Assembly: GCA_964572225.1 (NCBI GenBank)
Contig: CAZNFR010000051.1
Location: forward strand, 1-26,138
Length of the DNA: 26,138 nt
Direction of reading: 5' to 3'
Source of the DNA: CAZNFR01 sp964572225
Lineage (GTDB): Bacteria > Bacteroidota > Bacteroidia > Bacteroidales > GCA-2748055
The notes under the pieces are model-generated. The model worked only from the letters and a program-made list of their open reading frames with translations, had not been told where the DNA came from and searched no databases. Below, one piece after another: positions 6,601 through 15,767 of this stretch (position 1 is the first letter of the stretch; every line of letters begins with the position of its first letter). The position numbers and the translations under genes were made by a program.

Positions 6601-9600
6601 TCACTCCTCTTCCCCTGCAATAAACCTTCTTAAAAACAATTGAGGCCTTCGATCTGCAGCCAGGGAATAGATGTAACCGGTCTGTCCAAACCTCGTGCGA
6701 AGTTTTCGGTCGTTATCCTTGAGATCAAAAATAATTCCGTTAAAAGCTCGATTGGATGAGACCGCCTGAAGGGAGCCCGGATTATATCCAAAATAATACC
6801 AGGTATTTTCATTTAACTTTATGTAGAGATCCAGGAGATCTCCGGAGGCTCTCTTGGTAATTTCAAGATACACCTCCGCTTTTTTGTTTATTTGGGTCGC
6901 TCCAATGGTCACTATTGATGCCAATCCGTTAAAACGGTAGGATCTCGTAAGCGGATTCCAGCTTAACTCTATATCCGACATCAGCAAAGTTTGCCTGAAG
7001 TTTTCCGGAATATTTCTATATTCCCCATAAAGTCCCAGATCCGCTTCCATCCGCTCAGCAGCCGGGACACCTATTAGGTCTCTTAGTGCCTGTTTGTAAA
7101 AACTGCTGGTAAGGTCCATGGGTTGTAATCCCGGGATGCTGTCTAATTCTCTTGCAAATTCGTTAAGAGCCTCCTCGGAAAAGAAAAAATTCAACCCCAT
7201 CAAGAGTCTGGTTTCATAAGTATCCCTGGAAAGATCATGTGTTCCTTTGCCGATGGTAACCATTTGCATTTGTCCAAAATCGGCATTAAGGTTCAATTTT
7301 CCTTCTCCGTAAACAATGCATGTTGAGCGGTCTAGGCCAACATAATTTCCGGGTCCTGACTTATTTGTTAGCTTTTCGGTTTCAGCAACTTCATAGCGCT
7401 GTGTAACAGGATCGAATCGCAGAAATCCACTTGCGGTCGAAATGTATCGGTCGAAGTAATCCTTTCGGGGAGACGCAAATACTGAATATACATGGGTCGA
7501 ATCCCGGCTAATTTTTGTTCCGATATAAGTGGGGTCCATATTTATCGTGAGGGGCTGCTCAGAAACAGGGATCCTAACCATCTGCGGATCAATTCTGGAT
7601 TCAAACTTGAGCCATTGCCTGGGCAATTCACAATCATGTATCAAACGAGCACCCCCGTCAAATATCAACAAAGGATCCCGGGATGCCATCCTTGCCTCTC
7701 CCTGAAACTCAAAGAAAGGGCTGAGCCTAAACTCATTCAGAGTGGTAATATCACCACTCGCACGGGTCTGAAGGGTAGAATCAACCCATATTTTGCTGAA
7801 AGAAATCACCTGAGTTTCTCCGGTTAAATCTATATAATTATAGTCTGCACTACCTGTGTAACGGTTTTTACTGATTATCTTAAGGTTTGCATTGAAAAGC
7901 TCATAATTTCTGGTTCGAAAATCTGTTAGGACCGTAGCATTTTCCAATGCGTCAATTTCTGCGTTGGAACGGATCGTCATTTCGCCTCCGGCAGGAGTAA
8001 TCCTTGCATCCGCAATCTGAATGTATGGTATGTCCTTAACATTCAGTAGATTATCCTGATAATCATATATCGCCTGCGGGGATACGAAATTGAGTGAATC
8101 CTGATCTGAACGGAGTGAATAGTAGCGTGGTCCGCTCAACCCGTCTTCAGACCCTGCCACCTGTCTCTGAACGGGTTGATTAAGGCCCATCTCAATGTTC
8201 TGCCCCATCATATTCCATTTGAAATAATCAAGGTAGGAATTATAGAGGATTTCAGGGAATTCCACCAGAGTGAAATCTTCGTTGGAATAAAACTCTCCGC
8301 TTTGGTCCTCGAAATCAATATTTGTTCTCAGGTTAGTAGTGTTTATTGCCAACTTATCGGATAAGGTCGATTTCAGTTCGAAATCTGCTGTATCGGCCAA
8401 AATTCGGTGATGCATGAAATCAAACCTTTCTGATTTTAAATCGGCTGCCACCAGATCAACTTTTCCTGAACCGCTTAGTCCACCAGGTTCCAGCAACAGA
8501 TCCCCCACAAGAATGGTTGAGTCATTAAACATACTAAAGGAGATATCCTGCATGTAGCTGTAGAACTTATCTTCCCTTGTTAACCAACGTATGGTATTGT
8601 TTCTGGATTTAACACTTGGGAACTCAACAGCAGCATCTCTACTCGGGGATATATAGAAATCATTACTTACGGCCTTTAGAGAATCCGGAAAAAAGGTAAA
8701 ATCATCCGACCAGGTGGTAGAGGTCAGATACTCAATCTTACCCTCCCCTCTGAGTCCGGAACTACTCATCCTGAGATCATCATAAAATTTTCCCTTTTCA
8801 TCATAAATACCAAGACCACCATCCGGGGCTGTTGTATAAAAACCCAAAGACTGATCGTCCATTAGTACAAGGGTTTGTTCAAGGGTTGGAAAGATCCCTG
8901 CTGAATAGAACCTTCCGTTTAGTTTCATCCCTTCTCGGGTAAAATTGTCAAGACTGTCGATCCGGAAAGTATCTACTTCGAAATATACCCGGTTACGGTC
9001 GTATACCCCTCCCAGGATCTCCTTTTTGTCGAAATACACATAGGAGTTTTGTTCACTCACAAAAATGGGATAATCCGGGAAGTCCTCCAAACCCGACTTA
9101 TTTTGTGGTTTGTCGATCAATAGATCCCCTTTAAGGTTCTGAATATAATTATCGATTTGAGTAATTTCTCTTGTACCTGTATTGTTGTCAATTTTAACAA
9201 CCTCCATTTGAAGAGAATCAATCATGTTTAATTCAATCTTAAAACTATCATAGTCAAAATAAAAATTCTTCCCATGCATGGTAAACAATCCCGCTTCAAC
9301 GATTCCGTCAAATTGAAAGGAACTATTCCTTTTCATGACTATTTGTTTATTCTCAGGAACAAGGACTACATTCTGGGAATCACTCAGAAACACATTTTCA
9401 ATACCATTTATGGTCAGGTCAAGGGTTCTTAGATTCAGGGAAGCATTCTCGGCAGGAGCCTGTACTCTGGAAATCAAGGAAATGACGTCATAATCTGTTT
9501 TTCCAACACTGGCCTCGATGAAATAAAAAAGCTTATCGTTAAGGCTTACCATATCCCTTTCATCATCAAAAAACACAAAGCCCCGGCGGGATAACCGCAT

Positions 9601-11058
9601 AAGCTGATGTCTTACCAGGTAGGGCGGTTTTCCAATATTTGAGGCAAAAGCAGTAACTGGGAATTCCCGGATCCCGTTAATCTGACCAGAGAATTGCCAG
9701 AGTTGAACCAGAGGGTGTCCGAAATCCCGCCCCTGAAGTTCAGTATAAAATGCATAATTAAAAAAATTGTCCGATTCAAAAACAGCCTCACCAATGGATC
9801 TGCCAATGGAAGGCTGAATACGCAAATTTCCGCTTCCTCTTTTCCAGATCAACTCTTCCAGGTTCATGCTTACGTTGTGATAGGAATTAATGTAGGGAAC
9901 ACCGGAAGTAAAATGTTCCCCCCGGGTAAGCCTGATTTCGTCATCATCCTCAAGGTATATGAACTGTAAATCAGGATGAAATATCGAATCCTGACCCAAA
10001 AAGAATTTAACTCTGGAGTTGAGCGATGACATGGACCTTTCTCGAATCACTATATTTTTTGACCATAGTTTCATCCTCAATGTGTCTTGTTCCCGAATGC
10101 TCAGGGTCGCCGGAAAATCATCGGATCCCGTACCTACCAGTTTGGATCCCTGCATTGAGAGCCCTCCCTGAAATTCAATCCTTCGAAACAATTCAGGGAT
10201 GAGGTATTCCGTCTGATAGGAAAAAAACCTGGGATGATTTGCTGCTTCCGGGGAAGAAACAAAAATAGCACGCTCTTCAAGCCTTCCCAGTAAAGGAAAA
10301 TCAAAATATTTCTTATAATAAAACAAAACCGAATCTGCTTCAAACCTCGACTGATTCAACTCAATATTGTATTCGGTAAATTCTGCATAGACTTCATTGG
10401 GGTCGAATCCGGCTTTTTCCCATGTGAGGAAGCCACCCCTACCCTCCCATTGCAGATTCATTAAGTCATACTTTCCGGAAGTGTTGAAAATTGTGATGGT
10501 ATCCCTGTTAGAGGTGCAGATCAGTTCGAGGTCATTAAATCTGACCACAGGTCTACCGGATGAAGTCTCAAACTCAAATTCATCGCGGTTTACCTCCCAT
10601 TTCACCCCGGCAAGATCGTACAAGACCGAATCCTCAAGAATCGTTAATGCGATATCCACCGCTCTTTGGACGACCGCATAGGTTTCGGAACCACTTTCCA
10701 ATACACTGAAAAAACCCGTATGAAGAAGGTTAATATTCTTGCCTGCAGAAGTTGGATCAAACTCTTTTAGCAGCAATTTCAAAAAGGAGGTAAATTGAGG
10801 CTCCGGTCTGGCCCTCCTTTTCAACATTTGATTAAAGGCCTCGATAATCTTGATTTTTTTTTCATAGGATATGGAATCCGCCTTCCACCTGGAAAGAAAG
10901 GAAACCACATAGGGATGATTTTCCTCTTTCACCCCCTCCATAAAGGAAGTAAACTCGTTTACAAAAGCAGCAGTGTCTACCTGAAAATTCCTGATTTGCT
11001 GGGCATTACCATACGTAAATCCAGTTATCAGGAGGATAAATAAGAAGAATCGCTTCAT
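6601..11058 (-). CDS. Giant exported beta-rich repeat protein, unknown function
   Basis: This protein of 1485 residues has a clear signal peptide (MKRFFLFILLITGFTYGNAQ, cleavage after about residue 20) and no lipobox, no membrane segment and no type IX sorting domain. I do not recognise a named family. Residues 22-150 look helical. From about 150 to 1290 it is a long run of predicted beta strands with recurring modules. The clearest pair begins GLRGEGKIEYL near 768 and GLSGSGKVDLV near 860, each followed by a (D/E)xFxF strand. A similar start, GEGKLNLNADF, appears near 1251. The C-terminus (1290-1485) is a mixed alpha/beta region. It is the last gene of a tight tpiA-prmA run, 16 bases after prmA. 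An elongated periplasmic or surface beta structure is inferred. Confidence 0.9.
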   Translation of the reverse strand: MKRFFLFILLITGFTYGNAQQIRNFQVDTAAFVNEFTSFMEGVKEENHPYVVSFLSRWKADSISYEKKIKIIEAFNQMLKRRARPEPQFTSFLKLLLKEFDPTSAGKNINLLHTGFFSVLESGSETYAVVQRAVDIALTILEDSVLYDLAGVKWEVNRDEFEFETSSGRPVVRFNDLELICTSNRDTITIFNTSGKYDLMNLQWEGRGGFLTWEKAGFDPNEVYAEFTEYNIELNQSRFEADSVLFYYKKYFDFPLLGRLEERAIFVSSPEAANHPRFFSYQTEYLIPELFRRIEFQGGLSMQGSKLVGTGSDDFPATLSIREQDTLRMKLWSKNIVIRERSMSSLNSRVKFFLGQDSIFHPDLQFIYLEDDDEIRLTRGEHFTSGVPYINSYHNVSMNLEELIWKRGSGNLRIQPSIGRSIGEAVFESDNFFNYAFYTELQGRDFGHPLVQLWQFSGQINGIREFPVTAFASNIGKPPYLVRHQLMRLSRRGFVFFDDERDMVSLNDKLFYFIEASVGKTDYDVISLISRVQAPAENASLNLRTLDLTINGIENVFLSDSQNVVLVPENKQIVMKRNSSFQFDGIVEAGLFTMHGKNFYFDYDSFKIELNMIDSLQMEVVKIDNNTGTREITQIDNYIQNLKGDLLIDKPQNKSGLEDFPDYPIFVSEQNSYVYFDKKEILGGVYDRNRVYFEVDTFRIDSLDNFTREGMKLNGRFYSAGIFPTLEQTLVLMDDQSLGFYTTAPDGGLGIYDEKGKFYDDLRMSSSGLRGEGKIEYLTSTTWSDDFTFFPDSLKAVSNDFYISPSRDAAVEFPSVKSRNNTIRWLTREDKFYSYMQDISFSMFNDSTILVGDLLLEPGGLSGSGKVDLVAADLKSERFDFMHHRILADTADFELKSTLSDKLAINTTNLRTNIDFEDQSGEFYSNEDFTLVEFPEILYNSYLDYFKWNMMGQNIEMGLNQPVQRQVAGSEDGLSGPRYYSLRSDQDSLNFVSPQAIYDYQDNLLNVKDIPYIQIADARITPAGGEMTIRSNAEIDALENATVLTDFRTRNYELFNANLKIISKNRYTGSADYNYIDLTGETQVISFSKIWVDSTLQTRASGDITTLNEFRLSPFFEFQGEARMASRDPLLIFDGGARLIHDCELPRQWLKFESRIDPQMVRIPVSEQPLTINMDPTYIGTKISRDSTHVYSVFASPRKDYFDRYISTASGFLRFDPVTQRYEVAETEKLTNKSGPGNYVGLDRSTCIVYGEGKLNLNADFGQMQMVTIGKGTHDLSRDTYETRLLMGLNFFFSEEALNEFARELDSIPGLQPMDLTSSFYKQALRDLIGVPAAERMEADLGLYGEYRNIPENFRQTLLMSDIELSWNPLTRSYRFNGLASIVTIGATQINKKAEVYLEITKRASGDLLDLYIKLNENTWYYFGYNPGSLQAVSSNRAFNGIIFDLKDNDRKLRTRFGQTGYIYSLAADRRPQLFLRRFIAGEEE

Positions 11059-11074
11059 TATGAACTTTCCGAGT

Positions 11075-11917
11075 CTAATATTTTATGAATTTAAGACAAA
11101 TCCATTTATTCTCCTTAAAAACGGTAACAAAACTGAGACCATTGTACCCGGCTTCCTGAATTATTAACTTACCATCCTCTTCATAAATTCCACTTAACAG
11201 AAGAATGCCCTCTTTTCGTAATAATCGTGAATACGACGCCATCTGTTGGAGTAGAACATTGCGGTTAATGTTAGCGAGAATTATATCGGGTGATGGGGCC
11301 CCGGTTTTATCCGGGTGATCCGCCTTGATAATTTGATACCTGTTAGCCGGAATCTGATTGAGTTCAAAATTTTCCCTGCAATTAGAAACAGCCCAGTCGT
11401 CCATATCTACCGAATACACCAGTGAAGCATTTCTTTTCAGGGCATAAATACCCAAAATCCCGGTACCTGCTCCCATATCGAGTAAACTCATTCCTGCCAA
11501 ATCAATCCCGGATAAGGCCTCTATCATTAACCTGGTTGTCTCATGGTGCCCTGTTCCAAACGACATTTTAGGCTCAACCACAAGGCTAAGCAGATTCTCC
11601 GGCCGATCATGAAAGGGGGCAATTATTGCACAGATTCCGGGCAATAGTACCGGTTTAAAATCAGATTCCCACAATGCATTCCAATTCTTTTCCTCAATAA
11701 TCTCCTTCTCCAAATCAATAATCTGGGCTGTTAAAAAGGGATGGTTTAAAACACTTTCAAGACCCTCGTTGTCGAAAGCCTCTTCTGAAATAAATGCAAT
11801 AAGAATGGGACTGTCTTCAATAAATCCTTCAAATCCATGTTCCGAGAGAAGTGCCGAAGTTATTTCACTAATACTTTCAAAATCCCTAAGCCGGAGCCGA
11901 AATTGTATGTAATTCAC
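11075..11917 (-). CDS. prmA: Ribosomal protein L11 methyltransferase PrmA
   Basis: PrmA trimethylates ribosomal protein L11 at lysines and the N-terminus using S-adenosylmethionine. The 280-residue protein has the N-terminal substrate-recognition domain (about 1-95, including EKNWNALWESDFKPVLL) and the Rossmann methyltransferase domain. The hallmark MSFGTGHHETTRLM comes first, then the cofactor-binding LLDMGAGTGILGIYALK, the acidic VDMDDWAV and the NPPY-like ILANINRNVL. It lies between tpiA (15 bases) and the giant exported protein (16 bases), which implies one transcript. Confidence 0.95.
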   Translation of the reverse strand: MNYIQFRLRLRDFESISEITSALLSEHGFEGFIEDSPILIAFISEEAFDNEGLESVLNHPFLTAQIIDLEKEIIEEKNWNALWESDFKPVLLPGICAIIAPFHDRPENLLSLVVEPKMSFGTGHHETTRLMIEALSGIDLAGMSLLDMGAGTGILGIYALKRNASLVYSVDMDDWAVSNCRENFELNQIPANRYQIIKADHPDKTGAPSPDIILANINRNVLLQQMASYSRLLRKEGILLLSGIYEEDGKLIIQEAGYNGLSFVTVFKENKWICLKFIKY

Positions 11918-11932
11918 TTCTATAAAAGTGGA

Positions 11933-12682
11933 TTAAAATCCATTTACGATCTGAATAAAATCGTCAGCGTTCAGTGAGGCTCCTCCGATTAGTCCACCGT
12001 CAACATCGGGATTGGAAAACAACTCATTCGCATTGCCGGGTTTAACACTGCCACCATACAGAACCGTAGTATTGTCAGCAATCTCCTCTCCATACTTTGA
12101 ATTAATCTGATCCCGGATAAAGGCATGCATTTCCTGCGCCTGTTCCGGACTGGCTGTTACACCCGTACCAATGGCCCAAACCGGCTCATAAGCAAGAACC
12201 AGATTCGAAAAAAGATCAGGTGAAAGGTGAAAAACACCCTCAGTTAATTGTGATTTAACCACGTCAAAATGGGTTTCAGATTCTCTTTCCGAAAGTACTT
12301 CACCAAAACAAAAAATGGGCTTTAGTCTGGCAGAAAGTGCAAGGTCAACTTTTTTCGCCAGTATTTCATTGGTCTCTTTGTAATACTCCCGTCTTTCTGA
12401 ATGTCCTATAATCACATATTCGGCACCGGTTGATTTGATCATTTCAACAGAGACCTCACCTGTAAAGGCTCCTTTACTTTCCGAGGCACAATTTTGTGCT
12501 GATAATTTAACTTCGCTCAAGACTTTACTGACCTCCGAAAGATGAATAAAAGGGGGTGCGATAATGACCAAAGCATCGGAAGTTTTCGACATTGCTGCCT
12601 TATTAACGGCAGATGCCAGTTCAAGTCCTTCTTGAAGATTTGTATTCATTTTCCAGTTTCCGGCAACGATTTTTTGTCTCAT
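11933..12682 (-). CDS. tpiA: Triosephosphate isomerase
   Basis: This enzyme interconverts dihydroxyacetone phosphate and glyceraldehyde 3-phosphate in glycolysis. The 249-residue length is normal and the catalytic residues are present: Asn and Lys in AGNWKMN near the N-terminus, His in VIIGHSERR and Glu in AYEPVWAIGTG. The phosphate-binding loops VLYGGSVKPGN and DGGLIGGASL are also complete. It begins the tpiA-prmA-giant protein run. An 81-base gap upstream, with a possible -7 element at 12717-12724, separates it from the DppB-type permease gene. Confidence 0.98.
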   Translation of the reverse strand: MRQKIVAGNWKMNTNLQEGLELASAVNKAAMSKTSDALVIIAPPFIHLSEVSKVLSEVKLSAQNCASESKGAFTGEVSVEMIKSTGAEYVIIGHSERREYYKETNEILAKKVDLALSARLKPIFCFGEVLSERESETHFDVVKSQLTEGVFHLSPDLFSNLVLAYEPVWAIGTGVTASPEQAQEMHAFIRDQINSKYGEEIADNTTVLYGGSVKPGNANELFSNPDVDGGLIGGASLNADDFIQIVNGF

Positions 12683-12716
12683 GTTTACTATTTTATGAAT
12701 GGTTAAAAAAGAGGTT

Positions 12717-12724
12717 CAAAAATA
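12717..12724 (-). promoter_or_regulatory. Possible -7 promoter element for tpiA
   Basis: On the minus strand this reads TATTTTTG, a full match to TAnnTTTG, and lies 34 bases upstream of the tpiA start in the 81-base gap after the permease gene. No convincing -33 element is visible at the expected distance, and the gap is A/T-rich, so a chance match is possible. Confidence 0.35.
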
Positions 12725-12763
12725 AGAAAATCTGTGTATCCTCGGGTAGGATTCTGCTAATAA

Positions 12764-13849
12764 TTATCTCTGATTTCTTACTCTTGGATCCAGCAGACTA
12801 TAGGAAATATCAACCAGGATATTGACGATAACAAATATCACTGCAATCGTAAGTACACAGCCAGTCACCACCGGGAGATCATAAAAGTTCAGGGCATTGA
12901 CAATCATATAACCTAATCCTTTCCAACCAAAAATGTATTCCACAAAAACCACCCCTGCAAGCATACCTGCAAACCATCCGCTAACGGCGGTAACCACCGG
13001 TGCCAGCGAATTACGCCAGGCATGTACAAAGATGATTCTGGCCTGGCCCAGACCTTTGGCTCTGGCAGTCCTTATGTAATCCTGCTGAAGTACGTCGATC
13101 ATGGAGTTTCGGGATAACTGCACCACAACTGCAAGAGGTCTTATCCCCAACGTAATAGCCGGGAGTATTATATTCTTTAATTCAAGCCTCATCCCTCTTC
13201 CCAACGGATCAGCTTCATAAAGATTGCCGGTAAGATTCAGACCCGTCAGATCTCCCAACCGAAAAGCAAAAACCCAGGCGATCAAAATAGCAGCAAAAAA
13301 TGATGGCAATGCCATCCCAAGAGTGGACATAAATATGCTTATACGATCAAACAGGCTGTCTTTTTTCAGGGCGGTGGCTACACCCAGAAGGTTCCCCATG
13401 ATAAAGGCGATCAGAATCGAGGTAAAAGCCAGGAGCAGAGAATTGGGCAGAGCTTCAGAAATCATATTACCTACGGAGCGATTAGAAATAAAGGATCTTC
13501 CCAGGTAGGGTTTTTTGCCCATAAGAGCTTGATCAGCGCCTGCTCTTAATTGAAATGCCGAATTACCGTATTGATTCTCATCATAGTAAAAAAAGGACTC
13601 AGGATCAGTGGTGTTATAAAACCCCAGGGGTGAGAGGTCGTTTAGGTAATGAAGATATTGGAGGGCGACAGGCTCATTAATTCCCAGATCATTACGAATC
13701 TGCTCCAGGGTCATTTTATCGGTTCTCTGACCCGAGATCAGAGCAGCGGGATCCCCGGGCAGAATATGAAAAAGGAAAAAAATGATGCTTACCACACCCC
13801 AAATAACGAGGAGCCCATAAAAGAATTTTTTACCTATTAATCTGAGCAT
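12764..13849 (-). CDS. DppB-type ABC transporter permease
   Basis: This is a 361-residue inner-membrane permease of the oligopeptide/dipeptide/nickel importer class. The N-terminus is typical of DppB/OppB: a first membrane helix (FFYGLLVIWGVVSIIFFLFHILPGDP) followed by LGINEPVALQYLHYL. Further membrane segments lie in the second half. The cytoplasmic loop with DYIRTARAKGLGQARIIFVHAWRNSL is the EAA-type coupling motif that docks on the ATPase, and the C-terminus ends LLDPRVR. An insert of about 70 residues after the first helix (rich in Tyr, Asn and Phe) is longer than in the enterobacterial proteins. No DppC, ATPase or binding protein is nearby, so partners must be encoded elsewhere. Its start overlaps the end of the DoxX gene by 20 bases, so the two are translationally linked. 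Confidence 0.93.
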   Translation of the reverse strand: MLRLIGKKFFYGLLVIWGVVSIIFFLFHILPGDPAALISGQRTDKMTLEQIRNDLGINEPVALQYLHYLNDLSPLGFYNTTDPESFFYYDENQYGNSAFQLRAGADQALMGKKPYLGRSFISNRSVGNMISEALPNSLLLAFTSILIAFIMGNLLGVATALKKDSLFDRISIFMSTLGMALPSFFAAILIAWVFAFRLGDLTGLNLTGNLYEADPLGRGMRLELKNIILPAITLGIRPLAVVVQLSRNSMIDVLQQDYIRTARAKGLGQARIIFVHAWRNSLAPVVTAVSGWFAGMLAGVVFVEYIFGWKGLGYMIVNALNFYDLPVVTGCVLTIAVIFVIVNILVDISYSLLDPRVRNQR

Positions 13850-15746
13850 CCTTTTCCTCTTTAGAAGAATTTAAGCTCAGCCTTATGAGGGCGGTAAGAA
13901 AGAAGAATCCAAGAATTAAGAGATAAACTACCGATTCTTCCAACAGAGTGTTGAATTTGCTTAGCTGTAAAGGGAGGAAAACAGCATCAGCCTGCTTTAG
14001 GGAAGGATTGGGATCAATTTCCGCGAGGGCAGCAGGATCCGGTATATCCTGATCCTTCCAATAAGCAAGAACCCGGCCGTTTAAGATTAATACCACACTG
14101 GCAAATTCAAAATCCATATTCGATAAAAAATCCCGCTTTAAAAGAAAATAGTCAAATGCCGAGGGGAACTCTTCTGAAAATTGAAGCACAGACTCCGCAT
14201 CTTCTCCGACCAAAGCAAAAACATCGGGAGAAGGAGAAAAAGACTCCCATGCTATCCCTCCCAGTTTATTGAATTTATCGAAAATTTCGCCAGGGAGGTC
14301 TTTGGTGTTTTTTATAAAGATTAGTAATTTGCTTCCGGTCTCACTCAAAATACTATTTGTGATTTCCACTCCCTGCATGTCTTCAACCTGGAATAAATCC
14401 ATTGGAAGTTGAATGCCCCCAGGTTTATCGACCGTTTCAGAATTGTAAAATGTCCATCTTTCAGTATCCCTTGGGAAGTTGTCCATGGAAAATGCATGTA
14501 CACTATCCGTTTCAAGGTCACGGTAATAGAGCGTTGTGACAAATTCATCGGGAGGTGATCCGAGGGGTGCTTGCATAAGATTAATAAACTCACAGCCAAT
14601 GCAAAATGGGAAATCAGAAAGAGAATTTCTTACGGGTTCCATTTTTTCGGGTAAAGGAAACCGTTTGTAATGCCATTTCCCGATAATCGTCCCTGATTTG
14701 ATCAGGAGCAAACCCGGATTTGCTCTGACAATGGTTTTAATGGTGATCTCATCTGCCTGATAAAAATCATATTCGAGGTCAAATTCTTCGATCGTTTGAT
14801 CGATTCTATCTCTTACACTTGCTGTGATGGCATAAAAATCGAGGTCCGGCATGATCTGAGCCAATCTGCTCAGGTCACTTGCATAGTCAAGTGCTTCTGT
14901 ATTCGCATTATCAAGATCATAAGCTATAAACAGAAATGTATAGTCTTTATTTGAAATGATTGGATCGGTGATATCACTGCCATCCGGTGCCACTATGTTG
15001 AAGTCATGAATAGGTGGTTCATAGCCTTTAGAAACCAGGGTAGATACAGCATCAACGAACTCCCATTTTGTAGTATCTCTGGGGAAGTTTTCAAGGGTAA
15101 ATTCCTCTTCTTTCCCAGTTTCAAGATTGCGGTAATAAAGAACAGTTTCGTACTCATTTTCCGGGGCATCCTCGGGGATACTCATAGCCTCAGGGATGTA
15201 TGTGCCGATTTGATAGGGTCTGAAATCCAATAAGGGCAGGTAGTTAATGCAATAAACAGACAATGTCACGGTTAGAATCATAAAACCTACGAGAATGCTG
15301 TTCTCAACCGTTTTACCGTATCTGGCCCTGAAATGCTTACGGTTTGCAAAAACAACAAGGGTAAATACCATCAGAATGATATTTTTCCAAAAGGTTTGCC
15401 AGTTTGTGAGAATCAGTGCATCTCCGAAACAACCACAGTCATGTACGGGATTTGTCAGGGCAAGAATAAAGGTCAGAACCGTAAAAAAAGACATGAATAT
15501 CAGCAGAATCCAGGAGGCAATTCTCATCCTGAAGCCCAACAAAAGTGTAATACCCAGCACAAGTTCCACCGTACTAAGAATTACGGCAAGCGGAAGTGCA
15601 AGGGATTCCATGAACCCCAAACCGAAGGCATTAAAATAATCCACGAATTTGTAAGTGGATCCAAGAGGATCGATTGCTTTAACAAAGCCCGAAAAGACAA
15701 AGACCACACCTGCCACCAGCCTGCTGAATTCATTAAACCATCTCAT
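13830..15746 (-). CDS. DoxX/MauE-like membrane protein with duplicated thioredoxin-like modules (BT_3928 type)
   Basis: This is a 638-residue membrane protein. Residues 1-170 form a DoxX/MauE-like bundle of membrane helices that carries a Cys-x-Cys at residues 104-106 (HDCGCFGD), as in redox-associated relatives. Two related soluble modules follow. The first, about 198-364, starts YETVLYYRNLETG and contains NFPRDTTKWEF; the second, about 401-569, starts FVTTLYYRDLETD and contains NFPRDTERWTF. Both end with a strand pair like a thioredoxin fold (LLLIKSGTIIGKWHY and VVLILNGRVLAYWKD). Neither module has the catalytic CxxC, but a CIGC lies in the linker at 382-385. A last membrane helix spans about 604-626. 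From memory, relatives are near 360 residues with one module. A redox role is plausible but unproven. The gene lies 21 bases after tmk. Confidence 0.88.
   Translation of the reverse strand: MRWFNEFSRLVAGVVFVFSGFVKAIDPLGSTYKFVDYFNAFGLGFMESLALPLAVILSTVELVLGITLLLGFRMRIASWILLIFMSFFTVLTFILALTNPVHDCGCFGDALILTNWQTFWKNIILMVFTLVVFANRKHFRARYGKTVENSILVGFMILTVTLSVYCINYLPLLDFRPYQIGTYIPEAMSIPEDAPENEYETVLYYRNLETGKEEEFTLENFPRDTTKWEFVDAVSTLVSKGYEPPIHDFNIVAPDGSDITDPIISNKDYTFLFIAYDLDNANTEALDYASDLSRLAQIMPDLDFYAITASVRDRIDQTIEEFDLEYDFYQADEITIKTIVRANPGLLLIKSGTIIGKWHYKRFPLPEKMEPVRNSLSDFPFCIGCEFINLMQAPLGSPPDEFVTTLYYRDLETDSVHAFSMDNFPRDTERWTFYNSETVDKPGGIQLPMDLFQVEDMQGVEITNSILSETGSKLLIFIKNTKDLPGEIFDKFNKLGGIAWESFSPSPDVFALVGEDAESVLQFSEEFPSAFDYFLLKRDFLSNMDFEFASVVLILNGRVLAYWKDQDIPDPAALAEIDPNPSLKQADAVFLPLQLSKFNTLLEESVVYLLILGFFFLTALIRLSLNSSKEEKDAQINR
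14040..14546 (-). repeat. Second copy of the duplicated soluble module within the DoxX-type gene
   Basis: This stretch encodes residues about 401-569. It is related to the copy at 14655-15155. Shared landmarks are LYYR-LET, NFPRDT--W-F, an IT--I-S turn and a final hydrophobic strand, Gly turn and Trp. Similarity is still visible in the DNA (around 14505-14535 against 15115-15145), which indicates an internal duplication rather than convergence. Confidence 0.75.
14655..15155 (-). repeat. First copy of the duplicated soluble module within the DoxX-type gene
   Basis: This stretch encodes residues about 198-364 and is the partner of the copy at 14040-14546. It keeps the more typical thioredoxin-like ending (NPGLLLIKSGTIIGKW), so it is probably the ancestral module and the other the derived copy. 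The polarity is inference. Confidence 0.75.
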
Positions 15747-15767
15747 AAATACTGTCGATTTAGGGTG

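Noticed and set aside
12613..12825. Plus-strand frame across the tpiA start and permease end
   Set aside because: It overlaps two conserved genes on the other strand and has no coding features of its own.
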